A program made the position numbers and the translations under genes. Under the pieces are notes generated by a model. That model was not told the DNA's origin. It was given only the letters and a program-made list of their open reading frames with translations, and searched no databases. Of a DNA stretch of 64,000 bases, positions 44,324-53,800 are shown piece by piece. This DNA comes from Roseibium sp. MMSF_3544 (lineage in GTDB: Bacteria; Pseudomonadota; Alphaproteobacteria; Rhizobiales; Stappiaceae). Location of the stretch: the NCBI RefSeq assembly GCF_030732845.1, contig NZ_JASHKA010000017.1, positions 62,001-126,000 of the forward strand. Direction: 5' to 3'. Position 1 is the stretch's first letter. Each line of letters opens with the position of its first letter.

Positions 44324-47300
44324 CTACTCCGACAGGACCCGCTGTGTCGGGAAGACGACTTCCACTAGCGTTCCCTGATCAGGGGTCGAGTCGATGTGGA
44401 AAGTCGCGCGGTTCGCCTCCACCAACGCCTTCGTCAAAGGCAGGCCGAGGCCGGTGCCGCCGCCGCGGCTGGCAGTGTGCAACTGCCGGAACGGCTCCAG
44501 CGCCGCCGCCAATTGCTTGGAAGTCATGCCTGTGCCGGTGTCGCGCACCCTGAGGGCCACTTCGCCGTTGCTTTCCAGCGCGGTCGACAGGATCACCTGC
44601 CCACCGGACTTGTTGTACTTGATGCCGTTGGACAGGAGGTTGAGCACGATCTGGCGCAACGACCGCGGGTCGGCAACCACCTCCGGAACCGATTCCGGAA
44701 GGCTTGCGCGGATAATGACCCGCTCGCGATTGGCCTGTGGCTGCATCAGCGCAACGCACTCATTGATCACATCGTTTGTCGAAACAGCGGTGAACTTGAG
44801 GTCCAGCTTGCCGGCCTCGATCTTGGAAAGGTCCAGAAGATCGTTGATCAGGCTCATGATGTGCGAGCCGGACGTACGGATGTCCTTCAGATAATCCTTG
44901 TAGCGGTCGTTGCCGATTGCGCCGAACCGCTCTTCCATCATGACCTCGGAAAAGCCGATGATCGCATTGAGTGGGGTTCGGATCTCGTGGCTTATCTTTG
45001 CCAGGAAGTCGGACTTCTGCGAGCTGGCATTCTCCGCCTGGCGCTTGGCCTGCGTCAGCTCTTCTTCCGCTGTTTTCCACTGGGTGATATCGCGAAGGAC
45101 GGCGCAGAACTTTGCGTCGTCGTCGCGGCTGGTGATCCTGCCCATGGTCATGAAAAGCGGGATAAGGCCGCCGGCAGGCACCTGACCTAAGACCTCGCGG
45201 CCATCGTTCAAGATGCTGGCGACACCGTTGCGTGACAGGCCGTCGAGGTAGTCCGACGCTGCACGGTGGCTTTCTGGCGCCAGAAACTCGGTGAAAGGCG
45301 CCCCGATCATGTCCGCCCGGTTGGCACTGAAGAGCGCCTCCGCCGAACCGTTGACCTTGACGATCGTCCCATGGCGGTCAAGGACAAGAACGCCGTCTGT
45401 CGCCGTTTCCAAAATGGTATCCATTTCGGCGATCTGGTCCTGGGCATTGTCCAGTTCCGCGCGCACTTCTGCAAAGAAATTGGGAGAAGTCGGTCCAGTC
45501 GACTGTCCGTTCTTCATCGGGCGTTCGGTGATGGAGATCATCAGGCCACGGCTGCCGTTCCAGGGAACGGAGTGCATATGGGCGTCCACGTTCAGAACAC
45601 CGCCGTCGGCAAGACGAACCTTCATGGCTTCATCGACTTCTCCATCGACACCGACGGCATCCGCGAGTTCGTCCGTATCGTCTATGAAGAGCGCTTCCAG
45701 CCCCCCCGCCTGGGAGAGCGATGAAATGGAGCGGTACCCGAGCATTTTCAAAAGCGCCTTGTTGGCATAAAGCACTTCGCGGTCGTGAACGATCGAGATG
45801 CCGATCGGCAGCCTGTCGAGCAGGCTGGGGTCGATCGGTCCTGCCTCGGGAACTTCGGGCGGAAGATCCTCATCGGTTTCTTCTTCCGGGTCCGGTGCGT
45901 CGAAGTCTTCAAGGTCCCCTTCAAGCCGCGCACCGAGCGCTTCGGCTATCTTGCGGAAGGCCTGGCGCTCCGGGCGGGAAAGGCTGGACGTGTCAACGGG
46001 CACCACACGTGGTCTTGCCGTGGCCAGCGGAATGACTTCGCCGGTCTTCTTCTCAGGCTCCGGATCGGCGGTGCTCCTTTCTTCAGCTTCGACCGCCTGC
46101 TCGTGCTCTTCATAAGCAGCGGTCTCTTCGTAAAACTCGCGCTCTTCCTCGGCGTCAGCGGCACTTCCGTCTTCAGGTGTCGTTTCTTCAGAAGGCGCTT
46201 CCGCCTCGTCGTCTTCGTCGGTCTGTGCTGTGGTGTCGTCGGTGTCGTCAGGCAGACCGTCGTCGCCGCTGGCCGCTGCAAGGGGCTCGTCGCCCGCATC
46301 CACATCGTCCGATGTTTCAGGCGCGTCGATCAATGCGTCAGGCGCAGTCTCCTCAAGATCGTCCTCATCTGTGTCATCAGCCGCACGGGGTTCATCTGCA
46401 GGCGTGTCCGCCGAGGCCTCATCAAACAGATCCGGAGATCTGGGTTCGGGGGGCTTGTAGGACTTGGCAAGGTTCTTGACGGCGCTTTCAATCTCGGCAG
46501 GTTTTAGCTCGGCAGGCCCCGCGATGCCGACCGGTTCGTCCGCTTTCTCTTCCGCGTCCAGCGTATCCTGGTCTTCGGAAACCCCTTCTTCTAGGTTTTC
46601 CTCAATTGGCGCTTCGTCGTGGACTGCCTCGGTCGACGCTTCCTCGACAACATCGTCCAACTCTTCTAGCTCTGCATCGGCATCGGCATCGGAACCGCCG
46701 TCGGCTGCACTTTCGTCTTCGGTTTCTGCTTCAACCGGGTCGTGCGCATCTTCGTCTTCAAACTGGCCGTCGGCGCTTTCCTCCGCCGTGTGAGGCCCCA
46801 CGTCTGCCTGAAGATCTTCGCCAGCAAGGGTCTCGTCGCTGTCATGATCGTCGGTTTCTTCGACCAACTCTTCAACAGCTTCCGCGGCCGTGTCCTCCGC
46901 TTCGTCCGAGCCGGTTTCATCTTCGATGATGTCATCGTCATTGAGACCGGCATCAAGTGCAGCAGCTGCGCTTTTCAGATCGTCCGACAAGTCGATTTCG
47001 TCGGCGGCCGGGCTCTCGGCATCGAGCGGTTGCTCTCCGCTTGAAGATGTCTCAGCAGACTTTTTCCCCTTGAACATTGCCAGGGACCCAACCAGGGCCG
47101 CAGCACTTGCCCCGAGAAACGTTCGGCCGCCAAGGGAATTCGGCGGGGCAGGTTTCAGGTCAGCAGGATCATCATTCGCCGGCACATCGGGGTCTGCCAC
47201 AACCATCGTTTCACCGGCAGGGCTGTCGTCATCGGACCTTTCGGGTTCCTCATCCTCCAAAGCCGGATCTTCATCTGCACCATCCGCTTCGAGTGCCGAG

Positions 47301-48964
47301 CTATCTTCGTCTTCATGCGTCGCAGCATCCGCATCATGTGAACCTGCGTCGCTCTGGAGAGCCTCGTCATCACCAACGTCAGTGTTGTCTTCCACAACGC
47401 CCGTCAGGTCTTCATCAGCGTTGTGGTCTTCGTCACCGGTGTCTTCTGCGTCGTCCACGGGCGGTGTTGCAACAATCGGAGCAACCGGCGTCGGAACGAA
47501 GCCATCCGGGTCTTGCACTGCATCGGAGGTCCGGCACACACCAAAGCCGCGATAGCCTTCAAAGACCCTGTTTCGGTCGAAAGCGGGCAGGGCCGCCATG
47601 TCGACAGGAACGCGCAGAGCCGCGCCGCTGACAGGCCAGGCAACCGTCTTGCCGCTCCAGGTATCGCGCCGATCCAGCGCCCGGGCTATATTGCCGCGCG
47701 GGTCGAGGCCGAACCTTTCCGAAACATCTGCCCAGGTAAGGCCGACAATCCCGGTTGCGTCTGGTCCCAGCACTTCGGCAAACTCGTCGGACAAAAACGT
47801 GAAGCGCTGGTCGACGTCCATTTTCCAGGCGAACCGCACAGGCCGGCGGCGTGGCTGGAAGACGAAGCTTTCCGCGTCCGCTTCGCTCTCGGCGGGCTCT
47901 TCTGCAGTTTCGGCTGCAGCCTCCTCGGAAGACACATCATCGGTGGCAGCTTCCGTGTCTGTATCGGGGAGCGTGTCTGTCTCAACCGCTTCAGTTTCAG
48001 CCGGCTCGTCCTCAGAGGCGTTGTTTTGAGGAGCGTCGTCGTCGGGTGCCTGGTCGAGGGTTGCTGTCTCGCCCGGTGCTTCTGCATGATCAGATGCGGT
48101 CTCGTGATCTGGCTCTTCTTCCACATCCAATCCGGCATCAGTATCCGCATCCGCCTGCAGCGGATCAGCGTCAACGGGATCGGCCGCCTCATCGGTGGGC
48201 GCTGCGGTGTCTTCTTCCGCGGCGTGTTCCACCTCGGCGTCCATGTCTTGCGCGCCCGCCGGAGCCGCGGTGCCGGCAACAGTTGCTACCGCGATTGCAT
48301 CCTCATTTCCGGAGGATCCTGAAGCAGCCTGATCTTCTCCGATCGGATCGTTGCTCAGCACGACAATCCTCGGGCCAGCGGGGATCTGCAGAACCGCACC
48401 GTCGTGATATTGCTCGTTCAGATCGAGTGGGCCGAACAGCACTTTTTGCCCCTGCGGCAGATCGATGTCTTCCGGCATGCCGTCCAGCGTGCCGATCCTT
48501 TCCTCGACCTCACCTTCAGCGATCAGAAAAACTGTTCTGTCAGGAGATCTCAGCAGGTGCGCATAGGCGGGAATTGGGTCCTTTGTCAGAGCAAGACCCT
48601 TGTCGCTGCACACGATCAGTGCTGCGGTGCCGCCATCTGCAAGCTCGACCTTCTTGCATTGACACGTCAGGAGCATGACCCTCAGACCCCGGTAGAAGCG
48701 GAGACGGTCGATGCTGAAACGGTCGGTCAGTCCGGATTCGGCGATACGGGCGATATGCGGCCGGGCGGGTGAGCGCTCCAGGGACGTCAGGCCGGCAAGT
48801 TCGGAAACAGTCTGGACAGAAAAAAACGCGGCCCCGGCTGCGTTCGACCACAGAATTTGGGCACCGTCCGCAGACCACAGCCACGCCGCGCGCTTGTCGG
48901 CAGCAAGCTGAACCAGATCATTCATGGCACTCAGTTCCAGGAATGATTGGGTCTGGTTGTCCAT
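44324..48964 (-). CDS. PdhS/PleC-like histidine kinase with long acidic linkers
   Basis: The 1546-residue cytoplasmic kinase ends with four PAS-like blocks' last pair (about 1085-1190 and 1205-1310), HisKA with His1326 in SHEIRTPLNAIIGFSEVM, and HATPase (about 1430-1545; GTGLGLPL). The segment EERFGAIGNDRYKDYLKDI is specific to PdhS/PleC/DivJ kinases that control CtrA through DivK. N-terminal PAS-like regions lie at about 15-200 and 370-490. Between them are very acidic, low-complexity linkers (about 210-365, 490-600, 645-1060) full of Asp, Glu, Ala. A short hydrophobic stretch (TFLGASAAALVGSLAMF, near 615) interrupts. GGAG lies eight bases before ATG 48964. Confidence 0.88.
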   Translation of the reverse strand: MDNQTQSFLELSAMNDLVQLAADKRAAWLWSADGAQILWSNAAGAAFFSVQTVSELAGLTSLERSPARPHIARIAESGLTDRFSIDRLRFYRGLRVMLLTCQCKKVELADGGTAALIVCSDKGLALTKDPIPAYAHLLRSPDRTVFLIAEGEVEERIGTLDGMPEDIDLPQGQKVLFGPLDLNEQYHDGAVLQIPAGPRIVVLSNDPIGEDQAASGSSGNEDAIAVATVAGTAAPAGAQDMDAEVEHAAEEDTAAPTDEAADPVDADPLQADADTDAGLDVEEEPDHETASDHAEAPGETATLDQAPDDDAPQNNASEDEPAETEAVETDTLPDTDTEAATDDVSSEEAAAETAEEPAESEADAESFVFQPRRRPVRFAWKMDVDQRFTFLSDEFAEVLGPDATGIVGLTWADVSERFGLDPRGNIARALDRRDTWSGKTVAWPVSGAALRVPVDMAALPAFDRNRVFEGYRGFGVCRTSDAVQDPDGFVPTPVAPIVATPPVDDAEDTGDEDHNADEDLTGVVEDNTDVGDDEALQSDAGSHDADAATHEDEDSSALEADGADEDPALEDEEPERSDDDSPAGETMVVADPDVPANDDPADLKPAPPNSLGGRTFLGASAAALVGSLAMFKGKKSAETSSSGEQPLDAESPAADEIDLSDDLKSAAAALDAGLNDDDIIEDETGSDEAEDTAAEAVEELVEETDDHDSDETLAGEDLQADVGPHTAEESADGQFEDEDAHDPVEAETEDESAADGGSDADADAELEELDDVVEEASTEAVHDEAPIEENLEEGVSEDQDTLDAEEKADEPVGIAGPAELKPAEIESAVKNLAKSYKPPEPRSPDLFDEASADTPADEPRAADDTDEDDLEETAPDALIDAPETSDDVDAGDEPLAAASGDDGLPDDTDDTTAQTDEDDEAEAPSEETTPEDGSAADAEEEREFYEETAAYEEHEQAVEAEERSTADPEPEKKTGEVIPLATARPRVVPVDTSSLSRPERQAFRKIAEALGARLEGDLEDFDAPDPEEETDEDLPPEVPEAGPIDPSLLDRLPIGISIVHDREVLYANKALLKMLGYRSISSLSQAGGLEALFIDDTDELADAVGVDGEVDEAMKVRLADGGVLNVDAHMHSVPWNGSRGLMISITERPMKNGQSTGPTSPNFFAEVRAELDNAQDQIAEMDTILETATDGVLVLDRHGTIVKVNGSAEALFSANRADMIGAPFTEFLAPESHRAASDYLDGLSRNGVASILNDGREVLGQVPAGGLIPLFMTMGRITSRDDDAKFCAVLRDITQWKTAEEELTQAKRQAENASSQKSDFLAKISHEIRTPLNAIIGFSEVMMEERFGAIGNDRYKDYLKDIRTSGSHIMSLINDLLDLSKIEAGKLDLKFTAVSTNDVINECVALMQPQANRERVIIRASLPESVPEVVADPRSLRQIVLNLLSNGIKYNKSGGQVILSTALESNGEVALRVRDTGTGMTSKQLAAALEPFRQLHTASRGGGTGLGLPLTKALVEANRATFHIDSTPDQGTLVEVVFPTQRVLSE

Positions 48965-49220
48965 GGTTATGCTCCAAAGGTCGGCGGCACCGGTTGGCGG
49001 ACGCGCCGCGGCAAATTGCCTGCTTTAGTAAACACTCCGTTAATACAAGCAAAGCTTAGCGTCGTCCACGTAAAGCAAGTGTGCTAAAGGACTTACGTGA
49101 AGGCGTGGTTAACCTATCCCCATTTGTTTGCCGGATTGCCATCTGCGTGTTACGAATTTTTGGCAAGGACAGAACCAGAAGACGCGGACAGCCCTTGTCC
49201 GTGACCCGAGGAGCGCTGAC

Positions 49221-49607
49221 ATGAGCACTGACAAAACCGGATTCGAAGTTCCCGACCAGATGCGTGATTTTGCCGAAAAAAGTGTCGACCAGGCACAGAA
49301 GGCATTTGACGATTTCATGGGCGCGACCCACAAGGCTGTGACCAACGTTGAAGAAGGCGCAAGCGCTGTTCAGGCAAGCGCAGCCGATGTCAACAAAAAG
49401 GCACTTACTTACGCTGAAGAGCATGTCAACGCCGCTTTCAAGTTCGCACAGGAACTCGTCAAGGCAGACAATGTCGAAGACATGCTGAAGCTGCAGCAGA
49501 CCTATCTGCGCAGTCAGATGGAAGCCTTTGGCGAACAGGCCCGCGAGTTCTCGAACGTGGCGACCAAGGCTGTGCAGGACGCAACCAAGGCTGCGCAGAA
49601 GAAATAA
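49221..49607 (+). CDS. Phasin family protein
   Basis: The 128-residue protein is an amphipathic helical phasin: FEVPDQMRDFAEKSVDQAQKAFDDFM, then repeated Ala-rich helices and EMLKLQQ-like (DNVEDMLKLQQTYLRSQMEAF). Such proteins coat polyhydroxybutyrate granules. ATG 49221 has GAGGAG eight bases upstream; an upstream frame extension to 49128 is not expected. A weak hairpin (49623-49650) follows. It is related to the longer phasin downstream. Confidence 0.9.
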   Translation: MSTDKTGFEVPDQMRDFAEKSVDQAQKAFDDFMGATHKAVTNVEEGASAVQASAADVNKKALTYAEEHVNAAFKFAQELVKADNVEDMLKLQQTYLRSQMEAFGEQAREFSNVATKAVQDATKAAQKK

Positions 49608-49941
49608 TCCCGGTTTTCAGGGCCGCGCAGGACAATGAAGAACTGCGCGGTATCCAGTCGTGATTTTGCCCGCTGTGCGGCATAATGTGGAATTGATTGC
49701 GCGAAGGATATTGTCTTTCGCTTGGGCGACGGACTGTGGTGCGTCGTTGCCGACTCCGGTCAAACAGTCCCAAATGCCAAGCATCCCCTAAGAAGTTTGT
49801 TGTGCAGTGCAAAAAAATGTTGCAATGCAACAAACGATGCACTATGTAAGGGCTGCGGATGACGACAGGGTCCGCCGGCTGATGAGACGGCGGAATGACT
49901 TTTGAACCGATGATCGCATCCGGACTCTAGGAGATGAGATC
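49608..49941. other. Spacer between the two phasin genes with TGCA-rich operator
   Basis: It contains a hairpin CCGCGCAG/CTGCGCGG at 49623-49650 without a U-run, and the PhaR-like box cluster at 49799-49842. No gene is credible. Confidence 0.6.
49799..49842 (+). promoter_or_regulatory. PhaR-like TGCA-rich operator before the second phasin gene
   Basis: TGTTGCAATGCAACA (49818-49832) is a 15-bp palindrome. GTGCAGTGCAA precedes it and GATGCAC follows, giving a cluster of TGCA motifs 100-140 bp before the phasin start. PhaR, the polyhydroxyalkanoate-responsive repressor, binds TGC-rich sites of this kind at phasin promoters. The regulator gene is not in the window. Confidence 0.6.
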
Positions 49942-50460
49942 ATGACCGAGACCACGACTACCGCTAAAGCGGCCCCGAAAGCACGCACCGCCAAGGCCAA
50001 AGCCGCACCGGCTGCTGCTGCTGTTACTTTCCCGGACTTCGAAGCTTTCGCTCTGCCGAAAATGGAAATCCCGGCAGCGTTCCGCGAAGTGACCGAACAG
50101 GGCATCGAAAACGCACGCGAAGCATACGCTAAAGTGAAAAACGCTGCTGAAGATGCGACCGACCTGATGGAAGACACATTCGAAACTTCCCGCCAGGGCG
50201 TTGTTGAATTCAACCACAAGGCTGTCGACGCTGCGAAAACCAACGCTGACGCAACATTCAACTTCATCAAGGACATCATGTCTGCAAAGTCCCTTGCTGA
50301 AGCAATTGAACTGCAGTCCACGTTCGCTCGCGCGCAGTTTGACGCTCTGAGCGCCCAGACCAAAGAAATGCAGGAACTGGCGACCAAGCTTGGCACCGAC
50401 GTTTCTGCTCCGGTCAAGGAAGCAGTTGAAAAATCCTTCAAAGGTCTGAAGGTCAACTAA
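49942..50460 (+). CDS. Phasin family protein, Ala/Lys-rich N-terminus
   Basis: The 172-residue protein starts with a flexible TTTTAKAAPKARTAKAKAA tail that could bind nucleic acid or granule surface. A phasin_2-type amphipathic helical domain follows (FPDFEAFALPKMEIPAAFREV through FNFIKDIMSAKSLAEAIELQ). ATG 49942 follows AGGAGATGAGATC. Codon use is unusually uniform (GCT, CTG, CGT), suggesting high expression. It ends with a strong terminator. Confidence 0.93.
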   Translation: MTETTTTAKAAPKARTAKAKAAPAAAAVTFPDFEAFALPKMEIPAAFREVTEQGIENAREAYAKVKNAAEDATDLMEDTFETSRQGVVEFNHKAVDAAKTNADATFNFIKDIMSAKSLAEAIELQSTFARAQFDALSAQTKEMQELATKLGTDVSAPVKEAVEKSFKGLKVN

Positions 50461-50497
50461 TCCGGTTGAGCTGCATCCAACATGCGGCAACAGATGC

Positions 50498-50535
50498 AAT
50501 GCCCGGGGTTCTGCCCCGGGCATTTGCTTTTCAAC
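50498..50535 (+). terminator. Terminator of the second phasin gene
   Basis: AATGCCCGGGG and CCCCGGGCATT with a five-base loop, then TGCTTTTC. Confidence 0.85.
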
Positions 50536-50648
50536 AACCCCGTCTTTTCCAAAAATTGACGCTTGCCGGTGATCGGAAACGGGAGTAGAAGACGCCCTTG
50601 CAAATGGCGGTCCGGGCAAGTATGGTCCGCGCCACTTTAAAGGCCTTG

Positions 50649-50725
50649 GCAGACGTAGCTCAGTAGGTTAGAGCGTCGGATTGTGGCTCCGAAGGTCGGT
50701 GGTTCGAATCCACCCGTCTGTACCA
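50649..50725 (+). tRNA. trnH: tRNA-His (GTG anticodon)
   Basis: A complete cloverleaf with anticodon GTG (loop TTGTGGC), D-arm TAGCTCAG, T-loop GGTTCGAATCC, and encoded CCA. The acceptor stem is GCAGACG/CGTCTGT, giving G1:U72, and the discriminator is A73. This is the alphaproteobacterial type that does without the extra G-1:C73 pair found elsewhere. A G occurs at 50648, but there is no C73 to pair with it. Confidence 0.95.
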
Positions 50726-50838
50726 TTTCTCAACAACACAACTGTTCGGCCAAAAGCGCTCTAAGCGCTTGGTTCTTCCGTGGTCTTCAGAGCCGTCCCA
50801 ACTCCGATGCATTCGTGAGTTTGCCGCGCGATTTCAGC

Positions 50839-53800
50839 TCAGGCAACGTTCACGGCGATCTCAGCTTCCACGCCCTGACCATCCAGAACGACACGGATTG
50901 TCTCACCCATCGAGGCATGGTCCTGAAGAATTGCCGCCTCCTGCCACGCATGACCGTCGTCCTGGCTGCCATCCTGGTCGACTTCGATGCGAACGTCGCC
51001 ATTCTCGTCACGATGGGCCCGAACGAAGTCGGTTGCATCGGTTGAGGCGCCAAAGGCGTTTTCGAGAAGCTGGCCGAGATGGAGCTTGTCGCCATCCCCG
51101 AAGGTGTAGTCGGTGATCAGATCGGCTTCGGCGAGCGAATTGAGAACAAACGTATCCGCCCCCGCACCGCCTGTCAGCGTGTCAGCGCCGAGGCCACCGA
51201 TCAGGATATCGTCACCGTCGGTGCCGATAAGGATGTTGTCGCTGCCGTCGCCTTCAATGACCGATCCGGTGACGGTGACCGCCACCGCCGCTTCCGGCGC
51301 ACTCACCGCTTCGGTGCTTTGGTCTGCAGGATCCACGGCATCGCCGGTTTCAACGACCGTCGTCGTCGTTTCAAGCGAGCTTGCTTCCGTGTGGACGTCC
51401 AATTCGATCGAGCGCATCACCGTGGAGCCGTCTGCGAATGCCAGCTCCAGTTCAACCACATCCTTGCCCTCATGGCCAACCGGGGGGGTATAGACCACTG
51501 TAAGGTCCTCGCCGATGTCAACGGCGCCGATGGGCGGATCGCCCTTGATGTCGATCGACAGCAGTCCGGCTAAGACTTCTTCAGCCGACGCGGCATAAAG
51601 CACCAATGCAGTACCTGCGGCGATCGCGGTCGATTGGCGCGTGGTTTCCTCGTTGTCGTTGGAGACTTCGTTGGCAGCGCCAAAGCTGACCCCGGCATAA
51701 GCACCGGTGGATCCGTCCACTTTGGTGTAGGTGCCCTCGGCAAAGACTGTGTTGCCGTTGAGCGTGAGGTCGGTGCGGGCAGCATTCAGATCGATCGAAG
51801 AAATCCCGTGCTCGATCAGGCTCCGGAGCTCATCTTCCTGGCTGACACCGTCGGCGTTGGTATCCTGCCAGATTTTGATGTCGTTGAACGCCGCGTCTTC
51901 GGCATTGATCACGCCGTCGCCGTTTTCATCCAGCGACGCCAGCGCTTCCAGCGAGTCAGCATAGGATCCGCCATCAAAAACCTCGGAGAAGACCTCAAAA
52001 CCGTTCTCGATGACGCCCGACCCGTCGATATCCAAAACCAGCATGCCGTCATCGGGTCCAACCCAGCCGATCTGCTCAGCCACGCCATCGCCGTCGATGT
52101 CGAATTCAACACCGTTTTCCGGTGCGGTCAGATCAACGCCGTCACCGTTGAGATCAATGATGATGGGGTCATTGGGGTCCGTGACGGTCACGTTGATAGT
52201 TTGCACATCCGTTTGGCCGCCAAAGTCACTGACTGTGATCTCTACCTCGTAGTCGTTGTCGCCACCCAGAACGAAGTTGGGCGGGGCAATGAAGCTCAGC
52301 TCTCCGGAAGAACTATCTATACTGAAGAGGGCTTCGTCGGCGCCGCCGGTTATCGCATAGGTCAGCGTTTGGCCATCCGGATCCGTAGCGTCGACGTCAG
52401 TGACGTCAGTTATCTGATCCTTTACGTTGATCGTTGCGGTATCGCCGCCACCGTCGGATGTGATCGTAGGCGCATCATCATTCGCGACGTTGATCGTCAC
52501 CTGGTTGTCCAGTGATACGCTGTCGCCGTCGGCATCAGTGGCGATGATGTATGGGCCGAATTCAAGCGGGATCGTGTCGTCGGTGCCGTGGTCCAGATCT
52601 CCCAGCAAGATGAATTCGGCGTTGGTCTCATCGATGGTCAGCGTGAAGACCGTCGTGTCGCCATCGTCGAGCTCATCGGCGTTCGTGCCGTCATCGAGAA
52701 AGCCGGTGAGGGTGGTGCCGTCCGAGACGATGCGCACCTGAGTTCCGCCGGAGGTGAGGGTGCCGAAATCCTGTGCGTCGAATACTTTGAAAGAGAAACC
52801 GCCACCGCTTGCCGGGCCGTCATTGCCGAAACTGACAAGCGAGCTGAGGTCGAGGGTCGCGTTGAAGGCGCCGGTTCCTGACTGGAACACATAGACCTGG
52901 CCGACGTCATTGCCCAGTGTGGAGTCTCCAGGCGCGCCGACGGCAATGGTGTTGCCGTCAATCGAAACCGCCTCTCCCATATCGTCTCTGCCGAATGGAG
53001 ACGGCGTCGGGTCCTCCAGTGTCTGGATAAGGTCACCCGTGGTTGCGTCGAAAACGTAGGTGCGGCCGTTTTCGTTTACACTCGCATCGCGGGCAGACGC
53101 ACCGATGACGACCTGGTTGCCGTCGATTGCGACGGAAAAGCCGAAGAAACCGTTCTGCACGGGTTCAGGATCGACGAACGTGTGCAACAGCTGGGAGGTG
53201 CCGCTCGCAGCGTCGAAGGAATAGAGATACGCCTCGCCGCTATTGATCTCGGCACCGTCTTCCCGGCGCGCACCGACCACCACGAGATTGCCCTGGATCG
53301 CAACGTCGGACCCAAAACTGTCCTGAGTGTCCGGGCTGGGATCCACGAAGGACAAGATGAAGTTGCCTGCGGTATCGAACAAGTGGACCTCGCCCGCAGA
53401 CGTGCCGTTGCTCGGCGCGGAAACCACAAGATAGCTGCCATCGATATCAACTGCGCTGCCGAACTGGTCTTCTCTCGATGCACCCGGGTTCCTGATAATG
53501 ATCGGGTCGGCGTCAGGGTTTTCGGCGTCGAACAAAAAGGCCTGCCCGCCTCGTGTCCCCCCATCGGGAACCCCGGCAGCGCCGATCAGCAGCAGATTGC
53601 CCGAAATGGCCACATCGGAGCCGAACTGGTCATTCCCGCTTCTGGTTGGATTGTTCAAGCTTGGCTGCGACGGGTTGAAGACACGTGGCGGGGATTCGAA
53701 ACTCGCGATCAGGTTGCCGGTGTTGGCGTCAAACAGGTGAGCTTCGCCCTGTCTTGGGCCGCGGCCGCCACCGCCGCCGCTGAACCGCAAATCGTACTGA

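Noticed and set aside
45900-48300. Repetitive-looking GA/CT-rich DNA as a CRISPR or tandem array
   Set aside because: The repetition comes from Asp/Glu/Ala codons of the acidic linkers; there are no regular spacers or identical units.
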